The position numbers and the translations under genes are program-made. From contig JAUVBH010000012.1 in NCBI GenBank assembly GCA_030591285.1, positions 1 to 14,685 of the forward strand: a stretch of 14,685 bases of DNA, given 5' to 3'. Under the pieces are notes generated by a model. That model searched no databases. It saw nothing but the letters and a program-made list of their open reading frames with translations, and had not been told where the DNA came from. Each line of letters opens with the position of its first letter. Position 1 is the first letter of the stretch. This document shows, piece by piece, positions 8,001 through 13,392 of this stretch. The stretch comes from Thermoplasmatota archaeon (GTDB taxonomy: Archaea > Thermoplasmatota > Penumbrarchaeia > Penumbrarchaeales > Penumbrarchaeaceae).

Positions 8001-8077
8001 GCATATTGCTGATAATCGGGATTATGGCACTCATGATCTCCAGATCTAAACAGAAGGGACTCGAATACGAAGAGTAA
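5039..8077 (+). CDS. multidomain secreted protein with regulatory-like, PKD-like and type-3-repeat-like regions, C-terminal anchor
   Basis: No catalytic domain is visible in this 1012-residue protein; it looks like a surface adhesin or structural protein. Residues 8-32 form a signal peptide. Several carboxypeptidase-regulatory-like modules follow (about 38-116, 125-200, 215-293, 298-385), with the typical pattern V.G.V.D..G.PLEGV and a later TD..G.F. Residues 425-445 carry an EF-hand-like segment (GDGDLMISQSEF) lacking the first Asp. About 585-865 holds three PKD/Ig-like domains. Residues 868-967 are a run of thrombospondin type-3-like, acid-rich calcium-binding motifs (DQDGDGLPKWWED, DSDSDGVPDDWDG, DSDEDGTFDWDE). 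A Lys/Ser linker, a transmembrane helix (about 978-1000) and a tail SRSKQKGLEYEE follow. N-glycosylation sequons are frequent. The stop is only six bases from the convergent ridA stop. Confidence 0.85.
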   Translation: MYGGWRFCRVISIGIVLGLAFAGLLITPFGSAERTEPGVKGTVTDGTGTPLEGVEIRVVKLDMSWGNGSYTNSTGEYLVNITEPGSYLVAFVMDGYFERTQVFQISDVDLMTIDASLNSMPAETEQVTGILRNSDEVAVMGYEVTLLYEEGSDRYEYSAVTDGIGMFSWTVFPGDFVFEVYDQGLAVYSEDITISLGDGPVELSPYLPDLPQKDVSIKGYISNGTDPLEEAMVGIMDSNNDIFNVTFTNETGYFELGFWAGFHYVVSFTDGYEGYFRGLQIAGGETIWVNITLVEEEYIIKGVVNSPDGEPLEGVSVQYLQRYVFPETNSATTDSDGEFRIDVAGGDGYLMVVDDNPFESGEFDVFFEPYYDLTSNKDVTIDLTDNDINTGIAGVNFENWTHFSSASRMQLPLNNSRAGRAMVDLMIGDGDLMISQSEFEQWEEAMMGDDSDMSEGPFGNNTDGNITLNGLSFLMDEGTMDTQFVNFTGPIYSTSQFELKQSASYTLQGDEPVGVLRELSFNGSYNDGNEEMVMHLLVPEGWRAVGATNTLHDVTFEGRNVRLKVADDPNPEDEIDSEWASLTFYDDTFSVVMDPVGPIGEGEEVIVTLNITDNIPENDYDISWSLDGTELENETMLNLSLMIMEDGTFEVQVDIIDHYGRETQHVMSIDVENLAPAVELEITGGLNQSFVEGTVVELKVNASDPGMDDLTIQWGMMGEFGDTYNYTDENRTMDFILSDDGTVTFQVRITDEDNGTMMDEITIEVGDLPPTIEYEIEEEGSPGDLAVMQGENVTIILVDLTHSSINDTISIDWIIPETGFSHYLFDDDMSIAMIFIDAGDHKIVVNISDEDGGFTIKQFNFVVEENFTFDQDGDGLPKWWEDDKGLSDTFADDALMDPDIDNLTNLQEYDLGTEPFESDSDSDGVPDDWDGFPLDASKYDKDSDEDGTFDWDEILGGTDPFDPEDYPGKKSGKSDDGWLIYLVLLIIGILLIIGIMALMISRSKQKGLEYEE

Positions 8078-8083
8078 CTGTAA

Positions 8084-8485
8084 CTAATCTCTCAGGCCGA
8101 TCGTTTCGATCTCGATCAAGGCACCCAGTGGGAGATCGGATACTTCAAATACAGCTCTGGCTGGAGGATCTTCTTCGAAGAAGGTTGCATATATCTCGTT
8201 GAAATCGGAGAAATCAGCGATGTCTTTGATACTGATAGACATTTTCAACACCTGATCAAGGGATGAGCCAGCAGCATCCAGGATCGCGGCTATGTTCTCC
8301 ATAGCCTGTTTTGTCTGTTCCTGGATCGTTTCCCCAGCAAACTTTTTTGTTCCGGGGATGAGCCCAAGCTGACCCGATACGAATATCAATTGCCCTGCAG
8401 CAATGGCTTGTGAATATGCACCAACTGCTGCTGGTGCCTCATCGGTGCTTATTACTTCCTTGATCCATTTTTCTCCCAGGGTCAT
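8084..8485 (-). CDS. ridA: RidA/YjgF family enamine/imine deaminase
   Basis: RidA hydrolyses reactive 2-aminoacrylate and related enamine/imine intermediates from PLP enzymes, releasing ammonia and the keto acid; it acts as a trimer in the cytoplasm. The 133-residue length is typical (about 125-130). Seen here: YSQA with Tyr24, the FVSGQLGL strand (35-42), Arg110 in PPARAVFEV at the catalytic Arg position, and IEIE with Glu127. The Cys found near this Arg in Escherichia coli RidA is Val112, as in many family members. ATG 8485 is preceded by GGAG nine bases upstream, and a TATA-like sequence lies at 8520-8527. It follows thpR by 65 bases on the same strand and probably has its own promoter. 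Confidence 0.95.
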   Translation of the reverse strand: MTLGEKWIKEVISTDEAPAAVGAYSQAIAAGQLIFVSGQLGLIPGTKKFAGETIQEQTKQAMENIAAILDAAGSSLDQVLKMSISIKDIADFSDFNEIYATFFEEDPPARAVFEVSDLPLGALIEIETIGLRD

Positions 8486-8519
8486 TTATTCACTCTCCGA
8501 CCACAATTGGTTTCAGTTC

Positions 8520-8527
8520 TAAATAAT
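8520..8527 (-). promoter_or_regulatory. possible TATA box for ridA
   Basis: On the minus strand ATTATTTA lies 35-42 bases before the ridA ATG, just beyond the thpR stop. It would give a short leader carrying GGAG (8495-8498). Separate transcription of ridA is inferred. Confidence 0.4.
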
Positions 8528-8550
8528 CCTACTTGTAAATTATCAATGTA

Positions 8551-9117
8551 TCATCCATCCAGAGAGAAAGATGATAACTTTCGGTATATCGGACCTTTTG
8601 GTGTCAAGGTCGAATTGATGAGGTGGAACTCGTTCACAGGAATCGCGTAATTGTTTTCTTCAAGACCTCTTACAGCTTTTTCCATCCGATCCTGTGCAGA
8701 TATCGTGTCGAAGGTCTCTCTACCTTTGGATCTTGCAATTGTGATGTGGGCCCTGAATTCTCTTTTTTCGATCCCGCTGCCTATCCTGTCATGCAGACAA
8801 AGATCGATATCCTTTGCCAAAGATGCAAGTGCTTCCTTTGGTGATAGCCCCAACCAAAGGACCGAAGGTTTTCGCCAGTTTGGGAAAGCTCCCGTTTCCA
8901 CCACTTTCATCTGGAAGGATGATCTATATCCACCAATTTCTTTCACCGCTTCAATGACCTCATCTGGTGGAACACCTGGGTCACCAAGGAATTTCAAGGT
9001 AATATGCTGCCTGTTACTATCTACAGTTTTCAAATGTTTCGAGATCCCTATCAACGCTTTGTTCAATTGTTCATAGAATGGATCGCTTGGTATGTCAACA
9101 GAAAAAAATAACCTCAT
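8551..9117 (-). CDS. thpR: RNA 2',3'-cyclic phosphodiesterase (2'-5' RNA ligase family)
   Basis: ThpR belongs to the 2H phosphoesterase superfamily; it opens 2',3'-cyclic phosphates to 2'-phosphates on RNA and, in vitro, can join tRNA halves by 2'-5' bonds. Both signature motifs are present: His38-Ile-Thr40 (HITLKFLG) and His124-Ile-Thr126 (HITIARSKG). At 188 residues it is full length, with family-typical MRLFFSVDIP at the start and a late strand INSTLTPKGPIY. Its ATG overlaps the upstream kinase stop by four bases (ATGA), which implies a shared transcript and translational coupling. Its cellular substrate in archaea is unsettled, so a link to the nearby spliced tRNA-Trp is only a thought. 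Confidence 0.95.
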   Translation of the reverse strand: MRLFFSVDIPSDPFYEQLNKALIGISKHLKTVDSNRQHITLKFLGDPGVPPDEVIEAVKEIGGYRSSFQMKVVETGAFPNWRKPSVLWLGLSPKEALASLAKDIDLCLHDRIGSGIEKREFRAHITIARSKGRETFDTISAQDRMEKAVRGLEENNYAIPVNEFHLINSTLTPKGPIYRKLSSFSLDG

Positions 9118-9674
9118 TCTTTGCCCCTCTCGTTCATCAAGATATCCTCCACCATCACTGCGAATTCATCAAGTGAACATTCATTGATCAACATCAGGTC
9201 TGCGAGTGAGATCACTTCACCGAGTCCCCAACCCAGTTCTCTCTCATCCCGTTGATCGAACTTCCTCCTATCCTTTGAATCGTCCCCTCTTCCTCTATCG
9301 GAAAGCCTTTGATATCGAGTATCTGGAGATGAATGGACAGCCAACACTCTAAGATCCGGGCCCCAATGTCCTTTGAAGAGGTCGGATTCAAATTTACTCC
9401 TGAGGCCATCGATGATCACGATCTCATCATTTGGGTCCAATTCCCTTTCAACGGTCTGTACCAATCTTCTTGCCCAGATGGTTTTCCCATGTTTCTTGCG
9501 TTCCATGTCTGCATACATTCCCGTTTCGATATCATGACGACCGGGACAATTCAGGCTGAAAAATGTCCTGACGATGTCACCCATGGAATAGACCTTGATA
9601 TCCAGTGACCTCGCAACATCTGCGATCTCCCCTTTCCCGGAACCGGGCATACCTGCAACCGCCATGATCTTCAT
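9114..9674 (-). CDS. P-loop nucleotide kinase-like protein, UPF0200 type
   Basis: This 186-residue cytoplasmic protein matches the archaeal UPF0200 family, which resembles dephospho-CoA and adenylate kinases; the substrate is unknown. The Walker A loop GMPGSGKG (8-15) has Gly15 where most P-loops have Ser/Thr, a variant I recall from other archaeal members. SMGDIVR (30-36) resembles the nucleotide-monophosphate-binding segment of small kinases. VIIDGLRS (86-93) is a Walker B-like strand. DTRYQRLSDRGRGDD (118-132) resembles an arginine-rich lid. ATG 9674 has GAGGGG about eight bases upstream. It is the first gene of an operon with thpR. A TATA box and a perfect 17-base palindrome precede it. 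Confidence 0.85.
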   Translation of the reverse strand: MKIMAVAGMPGSGKGEIADVARSLDIKVYSMGDIVRTFFSLNCPGRHDIETGMYADMERKKHGKTIWARRLVQTVERELDPNDEIVIIDGLRSKFESDLFKGHWGPDLRVLAVHSSPDTRYQRLSDRGRGDDSKDRRKFDQRDERELGWGLGEVISLADLMLINECSLDEFAVMVEDILMNERGKE

Positions 9675-9713
9675 ATGAGGCCCCTCTTTTTTCAGTCATA
9701 CAACAGCTTCGTC

Positions 9714-9730
9714 ATAGAAATGATTTCTAT
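9714..9730 (-). promoter_or_regulatory. 17-base palindrome, likely operator
   Basis: ATAGAAAT-G-ATTTCTAT is a perfect inverted repeat (8+1+8). Its edge overlaps the kinase-operon TATA box (9727-9736) and it extends toward the predicted start near 9706. A repressor bound here would block initiation of the kinase-thpR transcript. The cognate regulator is not visible in the window. Confidence 0.55.
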
Positions 9731-9736
9731 AAAAGA
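9727..9736 (-). promoter_or_regulatory. TATA box for the kinase-thpR operon
   Basis: TCTTTTATAG on the minus strand lies 53-62 bases before ATG 9674. A start about 25 bases downstream would give a leader near 30 bases that includes the GAGGGG ribosome site. Confidence 0.55.
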
Positions 9737-9787
9737 CCACAATCCCAAGATAGTATTATTTAGATTAGAAAATCCACCTGCACAAAT

Positions 9788-9798
9788 ACTAAATATTG
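9788..9798 (+). promoter_or_regulatory. TATA-like element for the 1051-residue surface protein
   Basis: ACTAAATATTG is centred about 85 bases before ATG 9878, which would give a leader of roughly 60 bases. TTATTTAG near 9757 is an alternative. This promoter is back to back with that of the kinase operon. Confidence 0.45.
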
Positions 9799-9836
9799 TC
9801 CTAGCGTTAAATGATATGTTTCAGACCTAGTGGTAT

Positions 9837-9871
9837 CCAGCCTCTTGGCTGGGACGATTCCTTTAGAGGTG
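9837..9871 (+). promoter_or_regulatory. leader hairpin plus ribosome binding site
   Basis: CCAGCC-TCTT-GGCTGG (9837-9852) forms a 6-pair stem with a 4-base loop. GAGGTG (9866-9871) follows, six bases before ATG 9878. That site excludes the longer reading from GTG 9830, which would translate through the hairpin. A hairpin with a different but paired stem sequence precedes the paralogue at 13393. Confidence 0.55.
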
Positions 9872-9877
9872 GCTTTC

Positions 9878-12800
9878 ATGGGACGAGATCTCTTTAAGGC
9901 CGTTAGTATAACGGTTAGTTTGGCGATGCTACTGACCACATTAGTACTTTTAGTGAATCCTGGGGGGGTCATCAAAGGAGCTGATGCAGCGAAGTCACCT
10001 GAAAAAGATGCCTTTGGATATCTATGGGTGGATAATAAGGATCCAGGCCCCAAGGTAACTTTCGATTGGATCGATGCCACTGAGGGAACAAAGACCTCCC
10101 TGAATGGAGATGACACATACACCACCATCAATCTTCCATTTCCCTTCACCTTCTATGGAAGAACATACAGTCAGGTCTCCCCTACATCCAACGGATTACT
10201 CTGTTTATACTATCGTACTACCACCTACTCCAACAGGGATCTTCCAAACAGCTATGTTCGCGGTAATATCGCTCCGTGGTGGGATGATACCAGTGTCTAC
10301 AACAGCAGGGGATCATATGTCTATTATATCACTGGCCAAAACGAATATGGTGTGAACTATATCGCAATTGAATGGTACAGGTCGAACTGTCCATATTACC
10401 AAAGTGGTTCCAGTTATGAGATCACGTATGAGGTCATCCTTTACGAAGATGGTATGATCAAGATACAGTATCTCGATGCAACCACCAATGCAAATAATCA
10501 AGGTTCATCAGCAACAGTGGGCATTCAATCCCATGATAGTTCTGCCTATACACAATATTCTAACAATAAAGCAGTACTTTTTGATGGAACTGCTATCATG
10601 TTCGGATCCAATGTGGCAGAGGTCGATTCCGTTGTGACGGACTCAGATGAAGGGGGCGTGATGTATGCCCAACACAGGAACTACAAGGTGGAGGCAAGGG
10701 TTAGACACCCAATAGCCAATGACATGTTGAAACAGACCGGTGTGGTCTTTGGGAATAATCTGGCCGAAGCAGTATGCCACCTCGACGGCCCCGAAAATTA
10801 TTTCTTCTCTGTAAATGATCCAAATGGGTATTTATCAGTAGATCCAGCTACTTCATATGTTGAAGAGGATGAGTTCGGATACCTCAACATCGTGTTCTTT
10901 TTATCTCCAACATTCAACTACCCCACGAACAATATTCAGGATATGGTGATATCCACTGGTGGTGTGGGGGTGATGCCAGGCACAAAGTTGATCGAAGGTG
11001 CTTTCTACGTAGAAAATAAACTGGAGATGTCCGGTCAGTTATTGGTATTCAGCGATTCAAAAGGTCTGGTGGAAAATGGTGGGTGGGTCGCTGGGGGGGA
11101 GAATTTCAATTTCAGGGGCGCACGCGCAGTTTATCCTGAAACCAGTAGATCCCCCATGCCAGGGGCTATCACCTATATTGCCAGGGATGAATTGGATAAT
11201 GAATGGACCCAGGATGAGGTCGAGCGGGATATTGATCTCCCTGTTGTTGCGGAAAATGATTTCGTGAAAAAAGTATTCAATGTCTCGATAGGTGGAGTCC
11301 CCGACGGGACCGATCTCTCTAATTTCCCGGCATATATTCTCTATATAGATCCTTTCAAACCACAACCTCCGGTCGAGATCAAGATACATGCAGATTCCTT
11401 TGATGATAGGAATACGGAGTTCGATGATGACAACGAGGTTTACGTTACATGGGAACCAGCCGAAGATTTCGAGTCCGGGATCTCAGGTTACTACGTGTCA
11501 GAATATGACCCCCTTGTTGAATCTGAAATGGAAGTTGAACCGATCTGGGTCCAAAGTCCAGATACCTCCACCAAGTTGGTTTTCCAGGGTGTAGGATCCC
11601 GAAAGGTATGGGTTTGGTCCGTGGACAAAGCAGGGAACCCATCGGTTCCCGGATTTGGTATCACCAAGATCGATGCGGACGAGGTAATATTCTCAGAGTT
11701 CTCCCCCGGTCATCAATTCTGGGTGAGCACACATACTCCCGTATGTTCGATATTGATCGATGACGTTGATGGATCCGGGGTTGCTGCGAAGGATGTTCAA
11801 TTTTCGGTTTCAACATCTTCCATAAATGAATATACCGCATGGACAACCGTGAAGATCCCTAGAGACGCTCCACAATTGAGGGCTTCTTCAAAAACAACCC
11901 TTGAGAATGGCAAGACGAATTGGATCAGGTTCAGGGCAAAGGATGTCGCCGGAAATGGATGGACCCAATCAGAGGACTATAATGTTTGGGTAGATGAAGA
12001 ATCACCTTCTTTCACAAATTTCCGACCCTATGAGTCAGAATATCAAAATGGAAATTCCGTTGTGATATCTATGGATATTGCCGATAAGCACGGAAACCGG
12101 GAAGGTTCCGGGGTTGACGTCGACAATATGGAATATCGTTTCTCAACCGATGGGATCGGTTTGTTTGGAGATTGGCTCTCCATGGAATCTACCACCATTA
12201 CTACCCAATCGGCCCATATAGAAATGGAACTTGAGTTTGAAGAGGGAACTGAAAATTATATTCAATTCAGGTCATACGACGAGGTCGGGAACTTCGCTCA
12301 GAGCAAGCATTACAACATCAAGGTTAATTCTGAGCCATTGGTCGAAGCAATGTTGAGCTCTCCTATCAACGGTATGGATTATACCACTGATGAGAAGATC
12401 CTTTTCGATGCTTCTTCGACCTCAGACCCAGATGGGGATGATCTTGATTTCACCTGGTATTCAGACATTGATGATTTCCTGAGCAATTCAGAGTCATTCT
12501 TCAGGACACTGTCACCAGGAAAGCACACCATCACATTGATCGTCAATGATCCAGCACATTCATTTGTCCTGCATTTTGATATCACCGTTTTGGAACAGAC
12601 CCAGATTGATCCAGAGACCATTGACACTGATGGAGATGGAATGTACGATGCATGGGAGATGAAGTTCAAGCTAAATCCATATCGACCAGATGGCTTCATT
12701 GATAGTGATCACGACATGTTCACTAACTATCAGGAATTCCAGAATAATACCGATCCAACACTTAGAAGCAATCATCCTCCTTACCCACCGAATTATGACC

Positions 12801-13033
12801 TTGACCAGAAGGATGATGAGAATCTTGATGTTGAATATAGAACGGTCACAATAGGTGTTATTCTAATTTCTTTCGTGATCGTTGTTGTTCTGATCCTTCT
12901 TGCCATTTCCAGGAGAGGCACCTTCAAAATGGAGGTTGAAGATGAACAGGATCTCGAATCCGAGGAGATGGATTACAGACAAACCCTTGACAGAAAGAAA
13001 GCTGAAAGGCTTTCATCACCTGATAGGAAATGA
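9878..13033 (+). CDS. large surface protein with nidogen-like N-terminal domain, FN3/PKD-like domains and C-terminal anchor
   Basis: This secreted, membrane-anchored protein of 1051 residues has no recognisable enzyme domain. Residues 5-38 are a signal peptide, with a likely cut at ADA-AK. About 48-244 is a beta-sandwich like the nidogen-type domains of many bacterial surface proteins: YLWVDN, FTFYGRTYS, TSNGLL, IAPWWDD, YEVILYEDG, IQYLDAT. About 245-415 is a second domain ending ENGGWVAGGENFNF. About 497-590 is fibronectin type III-like, 601-817 holds two related Ig-like domains with KDVAGNG and DEVGNF strands, and 820-904 is PKD-like (TSDPDGDDL). Residues 916-960 hold type-3-like acidic repeats (DTDGDGMYDAWE). 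A helix (about 989-1010) and a roughly 40-residue charged tail follow. Residues 1-414 align with the protein starting at 13393. The start is set by GAGGTG six bases upstream. Confidence 0.85.
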   Translation: MGRDLFKAVSITVSLAMLLTTLVLLVNPGGVIKGADAAKSPEKDAFGYLWVDNKDPGPKVTFDWIDATEGTKTSLNGDDTYTTINLPFPFTFYGRTYSQVSPTSNGLLCLYYRTTTYSNRDLPNSYVRGNIAPWWDDTSVYNSRGSYVYYITGQNEYGVNYIAIEWYRSNCPYYQSGSSYEITYEVILYEDGMIKIQYLDATTNANNQGSSATVGIQSHDSSAYTQYSNNKAVLFDGTAIMFGSNVAEVDSVVTDSDEGGVMYAQHRNYKVEARVRHPIANDMLKQTGVVFGNNLAEAVCHLDGPENYFFSVNDPNGYLSVDPATSYVEEDEFGYLNIVFFLSPTFNYPTNNIQDMVISTGGVGVMPGTKLIEGAFYVENKLEMSGQLLVFSDSKGLVENGGWVAGGENFNFRGARAVYPETSRSPMPGAITYIARDELDNEWTQDEVERDIDLPVVAENDFVKKVFNVSIGGVPDGTDLSNFPAYILYIDPFKPQPPVEIKIHADSFDDRNTEFDDDNEVYVTWEPAEDFESGISGYYVSEYDPLVESEMEVEPIWVQSPDTSTKLVFQGVGSRKVWVWSVDKAGNPSVPGFGITKIDADEVIFSEFSPGHQFWVSTHTPVCSILIDDVDGSGVAAKDVQFSVSTSSINEYTAWTTVKIPRDAPQLRASSKTTLENGKTNWIRFRAKDVAGNGWTQSEDYNVWVDEESPSFTNFRPYESEYQNGNSVVISMDIADKHGNREGSGVDVDNMEYRFSTDGIGLFGDWLSMESTTITTQSAHIEMELEFEEGTENYIQFRSYDEVGNFAQSKHYNIKVNSEPLVEAMLSSPINGMDYTTDEKILFDASSTSDPDGDDLDFTWYSDIDDFLSNSESFFRTLSPGKHTITLIVNDPAHSFVLHFDITVLEQTQIDPETIDTDGDGMYDAWEMKFKLNPYRPDGFIDSDHDMFTNYQEFQNNTDPTLRSNHPPYPPNYDLDQKDDENLDVEYRTVTIGVILISFVIVVVLILLAISRRGTFKMEVEDEQDLESEEMDYRQTLDRKKAERLSSPDRK

Positions 13034-13165
13034 TAGGGACGACCATTTGTCATTCGCCCTCATACTACTTGATGTTAGAACTGGATGTTTTTATACCCAC
13101 ACCATCGCCCAACCATATACTCCGTAATGGCATAAGAGATCCACGTTTAACATCCATTCAATGTG

Positions 13166-13195
13166 GGTGCCGATCTCCTTATAAATGGAGGTACC
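13166..13195 (+). promoter_or_regulatory. dyad with TATA-like loop and a sequestered Shine-Dalgarno
   Basis: GGT-(GCCG)-ATCTCC pairs with GGAGGT-ACC around the 8-base loop TTATAAAT. As DNA it is an operator-like dyad centred on a TATA sequence. As RNA it hides GGAGGT, six bases before ATG 13199. Which reading applies, if either, cannot be settled from sequence. Confidence 0.35.
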
Positions 13196-13198
13196 TGA

Positions 13199-13276
13199 AT
13201 GTATGAATGGGCATTTCACTCAATGGTCCTCTATTCTATTATGAGAATGTATCTCGACACCACCCCCCAAGGTTAA
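13199..13276 (+). CDS. possible 25-residue small protein
   Basis: ATG 13199 has GGAGGT at ideal spacing (six bases) and opens a 25-codon frame starting MYEWAFHSM and ending in TAA at 13274-13276. There is no family resemblance, signal or membrane helix. A TATA-like sequence near 13087-13097 could drive it, but the closer one (13179-13186) would start transcription too late. The start may be chance. If real, it could act as a leader peptide before the surface gene at 13393. Confidence 0.2.
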   Translation: MYEWAFHSMVLYSIMRMYLDTTPQG

Positions 13277-13303
13277 ATATTAGGAAAATCTCAATGCAAA
13301 AAT

Positions 13304-13313
13304 GTTTTATAAT
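13304..13313 (+). promoter_or_regulatory. TATA-like element for the paralogous surface gene
   Basis: GTTTTATAAT is centred about 85 bases before ATG 13393, giving a leader near 60 bases, much as predicted for the paralogue at 9878. GAAATATAG near 13359-13367 is a competing candidate that would give a nearly leaderless transcript. Confidence 0.45.
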
Positions 13314-13344
13314 CATATTCCGTTGAAAACTTCCGTTCCTGTCC

Positions 13345-13386
13345 CCAGTTTTTAACTGGAAATATAGACGTATAATAATAGAGGTG
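13345..13386 (+). promoter_or_regulatory. leader hairpin plus ribosome binding site
   Basis: CCAGTT-TTT-AACTGG (13345-13359) forms a 6-pair stem with a 3-base loop. GAGGTG (13381-13386) follows, six bases before ATG 13393. Order and ribosome site match those at 9837-9871, but the two inner stem pairs are T-A instead of C-G. Confidence 0.55.
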
Positions 13387-13392
13387 CATTAA

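Larger units (their letters stand above)
13034..13392. other. 359-base intergenic region between paralogous surface genes
   Basis: There is no recognised gene beyond a doubtful 25-codon frame. The region holds four TATA-like sequences (about 13087-13097, 13179-13186, 13271-13281, 13304-13313), a structured dyad with TATAAA in its loop (13166-13195), a separated inverted repeat CCATTCA/TGAATGG (13153-13159, 13204-13210), and the leader hairpin of the next gene. The density of promoter-like and dyad sequence suggests layered control or a decayed gene. Confidence 0.5.

Noticed and set aside
8651..9076. 141-codon open frame on the plus strand
   Set aside because: It is antisense to thpR, whose two HxT motifs and full-length match are clear, and shows no family features of its own.
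9114..9674. Calling the P-loop protein dephospho-CoA kinase
   Set aside because: The resemblance is at superfamily level, and the dephospho-CoA kinase characterised in Thermococcus is, to my knowledge, from a different family.
9830..9877. GTG start adding 16 residues to the 1051-residue protein
   Set aside because: It lies before the leader hairpin and ribosome site; ATG 9878 matches the paralogue's start in spacing and in N-terminal alignment.
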